Of a stretch of DNA of 64,000 nt, positions 40,652 to 52,044 are shown one piece after another. Position numbers and translations under genes: made by a program. Source of the stretch: Chondrus crispus. Its lineage: Eukaryota; Rhodophyta; Florideophyceae; Gigartinales; Gigartinaceae. Under the pieces are notes generated by a model. The model was given only the letters and a program-made list of their open reading frames with translations, had not been told where the DNA came from and did not search any database. Location of the stretch: assembly GCF_000350225.1 (NCBI RefSeq), contig NW_005178983.1, forward strand, positions 372,001 through 436,000, given 5' to 3'. The stretch's first letter is position 1, and each line of letters opens with the position of its first letter.

Positions 40652-43600
40652 TCACATGCTTTTATCAGAAGTAGCTACTGCAAGCCCTAGAAGTTCTACA
40701 AACTTCTGGAATAGAACTCGCCCAAGTGCTTTCGTCAGGATATCTGCAGGCATGGAAGTGGTCGGGCAATGCGACAAAGAAATGACGTTTCTCTTAATTG
40801 CATCTCGTACATAGTGGTATTTCACATCAACATGTTTGTTACGACGGTTGACCGATTCATTCTGTGCATACGAAATAGTCCCTGCATTGTCACACCCCAT
40901 CACAATCGTGGGATCAGAATCAAGTCCAAGAACATCAGCAACCACTTGACGCAACCAAGTTGCCTCCTTACACGCTTCGCATAGTGCAATGTACTCAGCT
41001 TCACACGTCGAAGTTGCAACCACAGTCTGTTTCCGGGAACTCCAACTGATCGCTCCACCGCAGAACTTGAAAACATATCCGCTGGTCGACTTGCGAGAGT
41101 CTGAACAACCGGCCCAGTCAGCATCACTGAAGCCGAACAACTCCGGCGATTTAGATTTATTGTCAAACACGATTCCTAAGTTTCGAGTCCCTTGCACGTA
41201 TCGCATTACCCGTTTCACACCTGCCCAGTGTGACTCACATGGGTTGGCAGAATGTTGAGAAAGCTTTCCAATCGCATATGCCAAGTCTGGACGAGTGCCA
41301 ACCATCAAGTACATCAGGGATCCCACTGCCTCACGATACGGTACATTTGTTTCGGAATCGTTTTTGGTTGAAATCGTGGTTGTGTGACCTTGTTCCATTG
41401 GAGTCAGAGAGGGGTTACACGTTGACATTCGAAAACGCTCAAGCACTTTTGATGCATACTTAGTTTGAGTGAGACTCAACGTCTTGGCGCTGCGATCCCT
41501 TTGAATTTCAAGACCAATGCAGACTTTTGCTTCACCAAGGTCTTTCATCTCAAACCGTTTATTAAGCTCCCCCTTCATCCATTTGATGGCATCGATATCA
41601 CTACCGGCGAGTAACAAGTCATCGACATAAAGTGCAATCAGCATGATAGTGTTACCGATGCGTTTAATGTAGAGACAAGGATCACTACGCGAAGTCTCGA
41701 ATCCCAATTCACCAATTAAGAAATCATCCACTTTGGCATGCCATTGACGATGTGCTTGTTTAAGACCGTAAAGTGCTTTCAAAAGTTTGCACACGTGGTC
41801 ACTTTTGCTTTTGTCAATGCACCCTTCGGGTTGCTCCATGTAGATGTCTTCAGAAGTGTATAAGTAGTGCCAGAAGTTGGCGACTCAAAGTAAATCGGCA
41901 CCCAATCCTTCAACTTCACCTCATCAAGAAGTAGACGAATCGTGGTAAACTTTATGACGGGGGCATATGTCTCAGTATAGTCAAGACCTTGCACTTGCTG
42001 GAATCCACGAGCAACAAGTCTGGCTTTTGCACTTTCAACTATATTGCCATTTGCATCAGGCAATTGCTTGACATTGAAAACCCATCGAGATGTCAAGATG
42101 TTTGACGCCTCAGATCGAGGAACAAGTTTCCAAGTCCGATTCTTGGTCTGCGAGGCAAGTTCTTTGTCAATGCCGGTCTGCCAAAATGCAGCTCTAGGAC
42201 CGTTGGTTGCCTGTTTGAAAGTGTTGGGACCTTCAATAGCGACATGCGCATGTGAAAGAAGAGCAGCTGCAAAGTTGCTCCTCCACCATGATCCGGGAGG
42301 TCTGCTGACTCGAGACGATCTTCGCACAGCTGGAGTAGGAGTTGGAGGAGTGACATTCGGAGTTTCGACGGCAGTTGGTACATCATCTTCATCTTCATCA
42401 TTCTCACTTACAGAATGAGAGCCATCGTTTTCAAGAACCTCCTCCGAAACTTCATCCTCTTCAGAACCGACCTCATCCATATTTGGGGTATCAGCTGTAT
42501 TCCCATTGTCGCCATCGAGCAGTACAACGTCAACATCAGAGTTGATTGAATCACTTTCGTGTGCAGGAATGTCATGCATACCACATGTCGATTCATCAAA
42601 CTTGACATCCCGTGACACAACAATTTTATTCAACTCTCCGTCCCAAAGTTTGTATGCCTTACTGCATTGCGAGTACCCAAGAAACATCGCTTCACGCGCT
42701 CGCAAGTCCAGCTTACGGAGCTCTAATTTCGGTAATGTATACCAACACTTTGACCCAAATACTCGCAAATGGCCAACATTTGGAGTAGAATTCATCCAAA
42801 TGTGGTGCGGAGTTGTATTAACAGGCAAAGCGCGTGAAGTAACTCGATTACGTACATATACCGAAGTGGCAAGAGCCTCGGCCCAGAATCGCTTACTGAC
42901 CTGTTTATGAGAAAGCATAGAGCGGACAAGATCAATCAAAGTTCGATTTAAACGTTCAGCAACACCGTTTTGTTCAGGGGTGTACGCCGTTGTGAGTTGG
43001 TGCTGCGTACCGTTTAAATCTAAATGCGACTTGAATTCTGTCGACAAGTACTCTCCCCCTCGATCAGTGCGAAGCACCTTTACTTTGCGACCAGTGTGGG
43101 TTTGAGCCAACTTTTCATACAACTTGTATTTTGCAAACGCCTCAGATTTATTTCTCATCGTGTACACAACTACCCAGTTCGAGTGATCATCTACAAATGT
43201 AATGAAGTATCTCGAACCACCAATGGACTGTACTTCGAGCGGACCGCAAACGTCAGAATGTACCAAGTCAAGACAGTTCTGTGCTCGAGACGATGATCGC
43301 TGTTTTGGGATTACTGATCGCGTTGCTTTGCCAAACACACACGCAGGACAAATGGGAGAGTGATTGTCAGACTTCGGATTCATTGCACTGATGACATCGC
43401 TTTGACGAACGTTGATGCCACTTACCACATTATTGTGAATCATTGATGCGATTCCTTGTATATTAACATGGGCCATGCGTTCATGTAGCGTCTGCAGGGT
43501 AACTACGTGAGCAGAAAAGGTTTCATTCATGACGTCAAGTATGTACAAATCCCCAACTTGACTCGCTGTAGCAACTACAGTTGATCCTGCAGTAACGCGG

Positions 43601-44760
43601 CATTTCTCATTTTCAAATGACACTTGCAAACCCTTTGAAACCATTTGGCTAACAGACAGTAGCGAGTATCCGAAATCAGGGACATGCAAAACGTTTGACA
43701 ATTTGCAAGGATGGGGACTACCGTTGACGTTCAACATGAATTCTACCTCGCCGCGACCAGCGACATTAGCTCTAGCCTTCGTGCCCATCTCGACTGATCC
43801 AGATTGCATCTGTTCATACGTAACGAACAAAGAGCGATCAAACGTAATGTGAGCGCTGCAACCGGAATCGACAAGCCATGACCTTGCGTTTGCAGCCCTC
43901 TTTTCTGGAGTGGAAGTCGAAAGCAAGCAAGTAAAGTCACTCTCCGCAAAGGCAGCAGTAGAATTGTCATCTCGAGAAACGAATGCACTTGGCTTTAAGC
44001 CAGTGTTGCGTGACCGAAACCCATCTGGCGGTGCAGGTCGGCGCCCATTCACGTCCTTGCCCCAGCAACGCGCTGCAGTATGCCCATGTCTATTGCAATT
44101 CGTACATTTCATATCGCGTCGAATAGGCATACGATTGACAAGTGCAGGTGCATGTGGTGATGAAGCAGAAGCGGTCTTCATGCTTTCTCGTTGCTCTTCT
44201 TGCAGCAGACGACTCTTCACAAACTCGAGTCCAAACACTTTATCTTCATTGCCAAGTGCGTCAAGAGCAACAATCAGGTTATCGAATCGTGAAGGCAAGC
44301 CATTCAACACAGCCATTGCAATTTCTTTATCGTCAATCTCAACACTCATTGACTGCAATCTGGCAGCAAGTTGCTTCACACGATTGATGAACACGAGCAC
44401 TTTCTCGGATGGGAGCATGGATACAGTGTAAAAGTCGCGACGCGCGGCAAGTTTGTTGAGCAAAGTATGACGCTCGAACACATTCAGAATTGCTTCCCAT
44501 GTCTCTTTCGCACTGCTACACCCTCGCACATGTTGCAAGTAGTCATCAGAAAGCGTGAGTCCGATGACTGCCTTTGCTTTTGCGTCACCACGGATCCATT
44601 TTCTCCGGTCATCTGACGTCGCATTCTCCGGGATATCATCAAAAACGTATTGATCGACATCTCGGAGAGCAAGCAGTAGCTGGATTTTCTGCTTCCAGAT
44701 GTAAAAGTTAGATGCGGTCAGCTTCTCGATTCTGACCGATCCAGAGCTTTGGTCATCCAT
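40652..44760 (-). pseudogene. gag-pol: Copia-C2 gag-pol with RT motif A replaced
   Basis: N-terminal part from MDDQSSGS at 44760 through gag, zinc knuckle, protease and integrase is open to the RT start. At 41853-41925, 73 bases of LTR sequence in inverted orientation (complement of LTR positions equivalent to 33563-33635) replace 74 bases of RT. This removes the segment ALVAHYDL...MDVVTAFLNG with the catalytic Asp of motif A and shifts the frame. Downstream, MEQPEGC to the Ser-Met end is open, with YVDD and RNase H intact. It is defective in trans functions, though the LTRs and primer site remain. Confidence 0.93.
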
Positions 44761-45863
44761 TTCGCCGAATGGATGTACCCTTCGAGTATACAAGGTCTTC
44801 TGTTCCGGGATCCCAAGCCGTTAACCGATAGTCAACACAATGGCAAGCCCACCCGTATAGGAAGTTTGTAGCGATTACTCGGAAACGTTCTTGGTGCTTG
44901 TTCCCGGCGGAGTGGAACAAGCGTATTCTTCTTAAAAATGCCTTAGGGCGCTACCCCTGTGTGTCGGCCAGTGCGGGTCTTTCGACTGTGAACTAAATCA
45001 AACGTGCCACGAGTAAGCACAACACTTTGCCTGTAGACGAACCAGGACTTTTGGTCACTACCGCGAACGGTCCCTGCAACCGAAATCGGCTTGTCCAAAC
45101 TTGATACGGTACTACCCCAATGAGGTTTCCCACACAAGAATGAAACTGCCTTCGTCGTACTCGTGTGATTTGTTCACAATCACGCCTAGGGTCACCCTCT
45201 TCCGTGCGAACTTAATCAAGGTACGCGACCTTATACACGTATAGTGAGAGGTTCAGTGTTTAGGCACGTATTCTCTTCACCCAGGGGACCGAAGTCGTAC
45301 CTATAGGGCTAATACCGAGAGCGTTACCCACACCGCCGACGCACCTCCCGAAGGCAGAGTGCGGATCGACTAGACCAGTACACTGTGATCCTCCCCGAGG
45401 ATCAGTGTTTCGTCTCTCGACGATTCTTGGTCGGACCCTCGCTCAAGTCAGATTTCCAATGGCACAAGCCTTTCACCAAGAGCGAGGGTATCGGCAGCTA
45501 CGACGATCACCGGCGTGATCGAAGGGCAGTCTTCTTGGATTGATATGGTACGTTGGCGACTAGGGACTACACCCACAGCTCACACAACGATTGCCAAGAC
45601 CAAGCTGCAACAGACACGAAGAAGATCCACCAAGTTGAAACGACAGCAGGTAGACGGAGACGAACGACCAAGATGATAACGACAGTAGACGACGATAGAA
45701 CGAAACGAACGACGGCGGCGATGAAAACGGCGGCGGAAACGACAGCAGAAACCAAAACGAGAACGACAGCGGAGACCAAAACGAGAACGACAGCAGAAAC
45801 AAACACGAAAACGGCAGCAGAAACTGAGAACGAGCACTCACACAGCGGAATAATAACGTTGAA
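44761..45863 (-). other. Leader of Copia-C2
   Basis: Near-identical to the C1 leader, with the 64-codon frame at 44943-45137 (minus). It differs by a short deletion in the low-complexity region near 45686 and single bases elsewhere. Confidence 0.75.
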
Positions 45864-45877
45864 CTGGGCCCATAACC
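45864..45877 (-). promoter_or_regulatory. Primer-binding site of Copia-C2
   Basis: GGTTATGGGCCCAG on the minus strand, next to the LTR end at 45878. Confidence 0.85.
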
Positions 45878-46816
45878 TAATGGTAGGTCAGCGGGGCGAA
45901 GGGGATTCGAAGGACGGTTGATGAGGTGAAGTTGAAGGATTGGGTGCCGATTTACTTTGAGTCGCCAACTTCTGGCACTACTTATACACTTCTGCAATCT
46001 TCTAGAACTCTACTACCAAACACTACGACACACATACTACAAATGTATTGGCTCTAACACATGTGCCCGTCTTGCTACTCAGCCAAACTGGCGATGGCCC
46101 AACGAACAGAACAGAAAACCGCCTTACGAATTAGCACTGTCATGACGGAGAAATTAGTAAGGCAGTACAACAAAGCACAGCAAAGCTCAAATTCCCTTAC
46201 TATTCCAAATCCAGCGTGGCACAAATTCGTAAGGCACGTTTACAGCTCACACGTTGCCTTACGAATTCAAATCAATCCTGCAAGGACTGTTTACAGCGCA
46301 CACGTTGCCTTATGAATCTGAATCTCTCGTGAGGTCCTGTCCAATGTCAATTACAACAGTGCACATTTTGCCTTACGAATTCAAAACTCGCCCAACGGTA
46401 TCTTTGTGTCCTGCTGTACCCGTGCTGCACTCCATGGACGCTGTAAACCTTTGGCACGTGCCAGGCACCCGCCACCAAGGTTCTATACTTTGTCTGTAAG
46501 ACTGCAGGCGTACTGTACGCGTCCGACAGTGTAATGAGAACATGTGTCCAGGTCATACACGTGTCGGGCGGAGAAAATGAAACATGCTCAGATTGTACTG
46601 TACAGTGCAACCGTGTACATATTTCACACGTGTACACGTCGAAACCCAAACGTGCTCCTGAAGAACTGTAGAGTGCAACCGTGTACAGAAATCACACGTG
46701 TACACGTTGAAAATCAAACTTGCTCAGCTCGTCACGCAGAGTGTTTTTGCTTTTACACGTGTCATACCTGTCGTCGTTTGTCATGCATATCAGCATGTGG
46801 TCGTAGAATTACAACA
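45878..46816 (-). repeat. Copia-C LTR, copy 3 (939 bp), shared by C2 and C3
   Basis: Matches copy 1 at some variable sites (GAAGGGGATT, CGAACAG, ATTAGC) and copy 2 at others (TCGCCC, GACGCT). It has a private AGCTCAAAT. TATAAGTA at 45979-45986. Confidence 0.93.
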
Positions 46817-46827
46817 CTCCCCCTCGA

Positions 46828-48735
46828 TCACATGCTTTTATCAGAAGTAGCTACTGCAAGCCCTAGAAGTTCTACAAACTTCTGGAATAGAACTCGCCCA
46901 AGTGCTTTCGTCAGGATATCTGCAGGCATGGAAGTGGTCGGGCAATGCGACAAAGAAATGACGTTTCTCTTAATTGCATCTCGTACATAGTGGTATTTCA
47001 CATCAACATGTTTGTTACGACGGTTGACCGATTCATTCTGTGCATACGAAATAGTCCCTGCATTGTCACACCCCATCACAATCGTGGGATCAGAATCAAG
47101 TCCAAGAACATCAGCAACCACTTGACGCAACCAAGTTGCCTCCTTACACGCTTCGCATAGTGCAATGTACTCAGCTTCACACGTCGAAGTTGCAACCACA
47201 GTCTGTTTCCGGGAACTCCAACTGATCGCTCCACCGCAGAACTTGAAAACATATCCGCTGGTCGACTTGCGAGAGTCTGAACAACCGGCCCAGTCAGCAT
47301 CACTGAAGCCGAACAACTCCGGCGATTTAGATTTATTGTCAAACACGATTCCTAAGTTTCGAGTCCCTTGCACGTATCGCATTACCCGTTTCACACCTGC
47401 CCAGTGTGACTCACATGGGTTGGCAGAATGTTGAGAAAGCTTTCCAATCGCATATGCCAAGTCTGGACGAGTGCCAACCATCAAGTACATCAGGGATCCC
47501 ACTGCCTCACGATACGGCCCATTTGTTTCGGAGTCGTTTTCGGTTGAAATCGTGGTTGTGTGACCTTGTTCCATTGGAGTCAGAGAGGGGTTACACGTTG
47601 ACATTCCAAAACGCTCAAGCACTTTTGATGCATACTTAGTTTGAGTGAGACTCAACGTCTTGGCGCTGCGATCCCTTTGAATTTCAAGACCAATGCAGAC
47701 TTTTGCTTCACCAAGGTCTTTCATCTCAAACCGTTTATTAAGCTCCCCCTTCATCCATTTGATGGCATCGATATCACTACCGGCGAGTAACAAGTCATCG
47801 ACATAAAGTGCAATCAGCATGATAGTGTTACGGATGCGTTTAATGTAGAGACAAGGATCACTACGCGAAGTCTCGAATCCCAATTCACCAATTAAGAAAT
47901 CATCCACTTTGGCATGCCATTGACGATGTGCTTGTTTAAGACCGTAAAGTGCTTTCAAAAGTTTGCACACGTGGTCACTTTTGCTTTTGTCAATGCACCC
48001 TTCGGGTTGCTCCATGTAGATGTCTTCATCCAAGTCGCCGTTCAAAAACGCAGTCACGACATCCATCTGATGAAGTTCGAGGTCGTAATGAGCAACTAAG
48101 GCAAGAAGTAGACGAATCGTGGTAAACTTTATGACGGGGGCATATGTCTCAGTATAGTCAAGACCTTGCACTTGCTGGAATCCACGAGCAACAAGTCTGG
48201 CTTTTGCACTTTCAACTATATTGCCATTTGCATCAGGCAGTTGCTTGACATTGAAAACCCATCGAGATGTCAAGATGTTTGACGCCTCAGATCGAGGAAC
48301 AAGTTTCCAAGTCCGATTCTTGGTCTGCGAGGCAAGTTCTTTGTCAATGCCGGTCTGCCAAAATGCAGCTCTAGGACCGTTGGTTGCCTGTTTGAAAGTG
48401 TTGGGACCTTCAATAGCGACATGCGCATGTGAAAGAAGAGCAGCTGCAAAGTTGCTCCTCCACCATGATCCGGGAGGTCTGCTGACTCGAGACGATCTTC
48501 GCACAGCTGGAGTAGGAGTTGGAGGAGTGACATTCGGAGTTTCGACGGCAGTTGGTACATCATCTTCATCTTCATCATTCTCACTTACAGAATGAGAGCC
48601 ATCGTTTTCAAGAACCTCCTCCGAAACTTCATCCTCTTCAGAACCGACCTCATCCATATTTGGGGTATCAGCTGTATTCCCATTGTCGCCATCGAGCAGT
48701 ACAACGTCAACATCAGAGTTGATTGAATCACTTTC
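46828..48735 (-). pseudogene. pol: Copia-C3 pol fragment (RT-RNase H)
   Basis: Open from the acidic linker before RT (SDSINSDVDVV) to Ser-Met-stop. It includes motif A QMDVVTAFLNGDL, YVDDLLLAGS and all RNase H residues, and has Glu where C1 has its stop codon. It is truncated at 48735 inside the linker, where sequence changes abruptly to AT-rich DNA starting CCCTAGAAG. Upstream codons in that DNA extend the frame by chance. Gag, protease and integrase are absent. Confidence 0.92.
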
Positions 48736-49015
48736 CCCTAGAAGAAAAAAATTAAATTTTTTGAGTGTACCTACAGTGCAGTTTGAGATTTTTAGCATAT
48801 TTGAGTGCACTGTGAACGCGAATTGTTGCCGCTGTTGGCCACACAACTTCCTATTGGTGGCACTTGGAGTGCACCCAGAGCGCGGCATGAGTGTATGATA
48901 GTCCTGCACTCATACTGCACTCCGAAATTGCTATGTAACCTGGAGTGCGAGGTGAGTGCACTGTGCATTGCATGCTGCATCGCATTTCGTAGTGCACTCA
49001 CTCTGCACGCAACTT
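48736..49015. repeat. AT-rich junction and cluster of TGCACTC motifs
   Basis: After an AT-rich start, about ten copies of TGCACTC or GAGTGCA (and one-base variants) occur in both orientations between about 48765 and 49015. Such clusters are typical of subterminal regions of DNA transposons, but I cannot find a matching opposite end. Confidence 0.5.
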
Positions 49016-49565
49016 GCGTCCAAGTCCATAGTTTAGATGGAGGTTGGAGGCGAGGGGGTGGAATTTGGAGCTCGGCAGTCAACTTGGTATTGGTTGAGAC
49101 GAGAAGATGGTGGGCAAGTCACGTGCAGCAAAGCAATACCACTTTGCTGCTTGCGCTTCTTGCGCTGGTTGACGGGTTGCGTAGAGGGCCAGAGGTCAGA
49201 GGAAGCGATGCGCTTCAAGTGCGTAAACTGACTCGTAAACTAACATTGACAGGGCCCCTTCCCCGGGCAGTTGACGGAAGCTGTGCCAAGGCGGTGGCAG
49301 ATTTGATGAAGTGAGAAGTATCCGATTCTGACTTTCAAGTAACCTATGCGCAACGTGGTCGTCGACGACAGAGAAGACAGCGCGAGCTCGAGCCTCGCAT
49401 CAACCTGGTCTTCCGCCTTGTTGCTGACGCCAATCTTTACGCGCGCATGCAATAACTACCGTAAATAAGCTTCCCTACGTATTTCCGGCACGCAACACTT
49501 CCGAGCGAATCGCTAAAAGTACTCCCGCGACATCGCACACACCGATCCACCCCACCTCCACTCAG
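49016..49565. other. Gene-free region before the dehydrogenase-like pseudogene
   Basis: No recognisable coding or RNA feature. The right end (CACACCGATCCACC to CCACTCAG at 49565) is pyrimidine-rich and ends in CAG, so it could be the acceptor end of an intron. Confidence 0.45.
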
Positions 49566-50684
49566 TCATGTGATTCCATTGGATTCACTACGACGGCACT
49601 GAAGAAAGCGAATGGCAGTCTGTTGGACACCCTTGAGCTGCCTCCTTCTGTTGCGATTGGACAAGATGGGAATATCTACCTTGGTACTCTGGGTGGCACC
49701 GTCCAATTGGTGGAGTACGACGTGGATACTCTTAAGATGACATCACAATGTCACTCTAAAGCATTGAAAGATGCTAAGTACACAAAAAACAGTATTCCTG
49801 CTGCCCGGGATATTCTCGCCATAACATTCGATCCGCGTGACAAGGAGATGAAACCATACGCATCGACAAGTACGATATTCTGGAATGAGCGGGAACGTGT
49901 AGATCGGAGCATCAAGGACATATGTTCGAATGAAGCCGTTGGCCGTTTGAAGCCGGGCACTGATCCAACAGACTCAGGCGTCTGCTTGGTGTACGACAAG
50001 CGAATCGTCAGTGGCATTCCTGTCTCCAATCATGACCACTCAGTGAACGGATTAGTGTTTAGCCAGGACGGCGATTTTCTGATTACCGTTGGCGGAAACA
50101 CGAACATGGGTTTCCCGGGTTACAAGCTTGGCGGATACTGAGAATCGGAGTACTCTGCTGCCGTTTTCATAGCTCGACTGTCGAAGCCCAGTTTTGATGG
50201 GGAGATAAAATATCGGTTCCCTACCGAACCGCGCAAGCCGAAGATGATTTCTGGAGATGTGGATTTGCACGTGACTGGGTGGCGGAATTCGTTCTCAATC
50301 ACCATGACAGGGAAACTGCAAATTTACGCAACGGAAAATGGACCGGTTTGTGGCTTTGGAGACCTCGCTGCCGGGCTCCCCGCCGCCCACTTCGACGCCC
50401 TGCTCCCCCTCCTCCGCGCGTACGCGCGTGGCCGCCGCGGCCGCGCCGCCCGCGTCATCCACGGCGACCCCGTCCCCATCAACGTCCTCGCCCGCGTGCA
50501 CGGCGGCATCGCCCTCATCGACATGCGCGGCGCACAGAGAGATGCCCTCACGCTCGCGGGAGACGCCGTGTACGACGTCGCAAAAGTCGCGCAGAGCGTC
50601 AGAATCAAAAAGGTGGTGAAAACCCATTCGTGTTTTCGGTCACAGTTTTGGGTCCGTCTGGACAGGAAAAAGGTAGCGATGTAG
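49566..50684 (+). pseudogene. Chimeric pseudogene: sugar-dehydrogenase-like segment joined to kinase-like segment
   Basis: One frame, broken by a TGA at 50139-50141. The first ~190 codons (PSVAIGQDGNIYLGTLGG, SVNGLVFSQDGDFLITVGGN, NMGFPGYKLGGY) resemble beta-propeller proteins of the glucose/sorbosone dehydrogenase type. Homology resumes after the stop (SAAVFIARLSKPSFDGEI), and the family has Trp where TGA sits. At about 50345-50375 base composition jumps to very GC-rich. The protein becomes kinase-like, with HGDPVPINVL resembling the catalytic loop of aminoglycoside/choline phosphotransferases, then IDMRG and YDVAKVAQSV. The kinase part lacks its N-lobe and end. Probably two broken genes fused by rearrangement. 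Confidence 0.5.
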
Positions 50685-50808
50685 CAAAATACTTCCTTCA
50701 TCCATCTACAAAAACATACTTTTGATGTGTTTTATGACGCATGTATGATGTACATCGTGGATGTAGTGAAAGAGAAACCCCGGCCGAAGACGGTAATGTT
50801 TCAACCAT

Positions 50809-52044
50809 ATGATTGTCATTCTTAATGATAACGACCAAGTATCTCTGCCCACAGGCACCAAAACGGTCGCCGGCGTTCGTCCGTCAGGTGCTCTCAGTGA
50901 TTATACTTCTCGCCTCATGTCATCGAGGCCGTTCCAGGATATGAGAGGTATGGCCAAAAGCTTCTCCAAGCTCTTCCCAGAGGAGATCCAGGAAGTCGCA
51001 GCGCAGTTTGACGAATATACGAGGGGCATCATGGCGCAGGGAGGTACGCTTTTCGAGGAGCTTGGTTTTTATTATGTTGGTCCCATTGATGGACACAAAC
51101 TTGATACCCTTGTTCCCGTACTCGAGAACGTCCGCGACATGCCTGGCAACAAACCCGTCTTGATCCATGTCAAGACTGAAAAGGGCAAGGGATACCCCCC
51201 CGCGGAGGCTTCCCTAGACAAATACCACGGTGTCGCCCGTTTTGACGTCGGCACCAGGAAGCAGCATAAGAGTGTCTCCCAGACCCCCAGCTATACCTCC
51301 GTCTTTTCAAAAGCATTGATCGCTGAGGCCGAACATGATCGCAAGGTTGTCGCCATTACAGCGGCCATGCCCGGAGGCACTGGTTTAAATATTTTCGGGG
51401 AACGTTTTCTGAAGCGGTGCCACGATGTCGGCATTGCTGAGCAACCCGCAGTGACGATGGCTGGAGGCATGGCATGCGAGGGATACAAGCCGTTCTGTTG
51501 CATCTACTCAACCTTCCTGCAACGAGGTTACGATCAACTCATTCACGACGTTTCCATTCAAAAGTTGCCTGTACGATTCATTCTGGACCGCGCGGGACTC
51601 GTCGGAAACGACGGACCAACGCATCATGGCTCATTTGATCTTGCGTACATTGGTTGCATTCCTAACATGATAATCATGGCCCCCAGCGATGAGTGTGAGC
51701 TACAAAATATGGTCGCCACATCATTGGCAATTAACGATAGCCCCTCTGTCGTGCGCTACCCTCGTGGAGTTGGGGTGGGTCTTGACGTTATTAATCAGAA
51801 GCTTGGTGGCAAGTATGATGTGATGCCAGAAGGAGGTCATGCGATTGCGATTGGCAAGGGTCGCATCATTCGCAACAAAGCTCCAAGCCCGAAGGAGGGT
51901 TCAGTCGCAATTCTCAGTCTAGGAACCAGGCTCTTGGAGAGCGTGAAAGCAGCCGAAGCTTTGGAGGCGAACACCATCCCTGTCACGGTCAAGGGTAGCG
52001 AGGGGTCGGGGGCATGCGACTGTCTCTCTGTCGAAGCGAGGTGA
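50809..52044 (+). pseudogene. dxs: 1-deoxy-D-xylulose-5-phosphate synthase, truncated both ends
   Basis: 411 codons matching the middle of DXS, the first enzyme of the plastid MEP isoprenoid pathway (pyruvate plus glyceraldehyde 3-phosphate). It begins at MIVILNDND, so the N-terminal thiamine-diphosphate domain with its GDG motif is missing, and an in-frame stop precedes at 50794. Present are [20 protein letters not shown], the pyrimidine-binding domain with catalytic Glu 211 in IAEQ, and GPTHHGSFD with His 272; their 61-residue spacing equals the E. coli Glu370-His431 pair. The conserved His of AEQHAVT is Pro 213. After PVTV near 51990 homology stops, losing the C-terminal transketolase domain. 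No active enzyme is expected unless exons lie elsewhere. Confidence 0.82.

Larger units (their letters stand above)
33521..48735 (-). mobile_element. Copia-C tandem array: LTR-body-LTR-body-LTR-truncated body
   Basis: Three 939-bp LTRs (33521, 39702, 45878) alternate head-to-tail with bodies C1 (34460-39701), C2 (40641-45877) and C3 (46817-48735, cut in pol). The period is 6,181 then 6,176 bp. No target duplication separates the units, so they share LTRs. This is the structure expected from LTR-LTR recombination between copies or integration of a multimer. C1 has one nonsense codon, C2 an RT rearrangement, C3 lacks its 5' part. The left end cuts Copia-B1; the right end joins unrelated DNA at 48736. 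Confidence 0.9.

Noticed and set aside
48736-48745. CCCTAGAAG as a canonical piggyBac terminus
   Set aside because: It is not preceded by TTAA and I found no inverted partner downstream in the window.
48805-49314. 169-codon plus-strand frame
   Set aside because: It runs through the TGCACTC repeat cluster and shows no domain or coding pattern.
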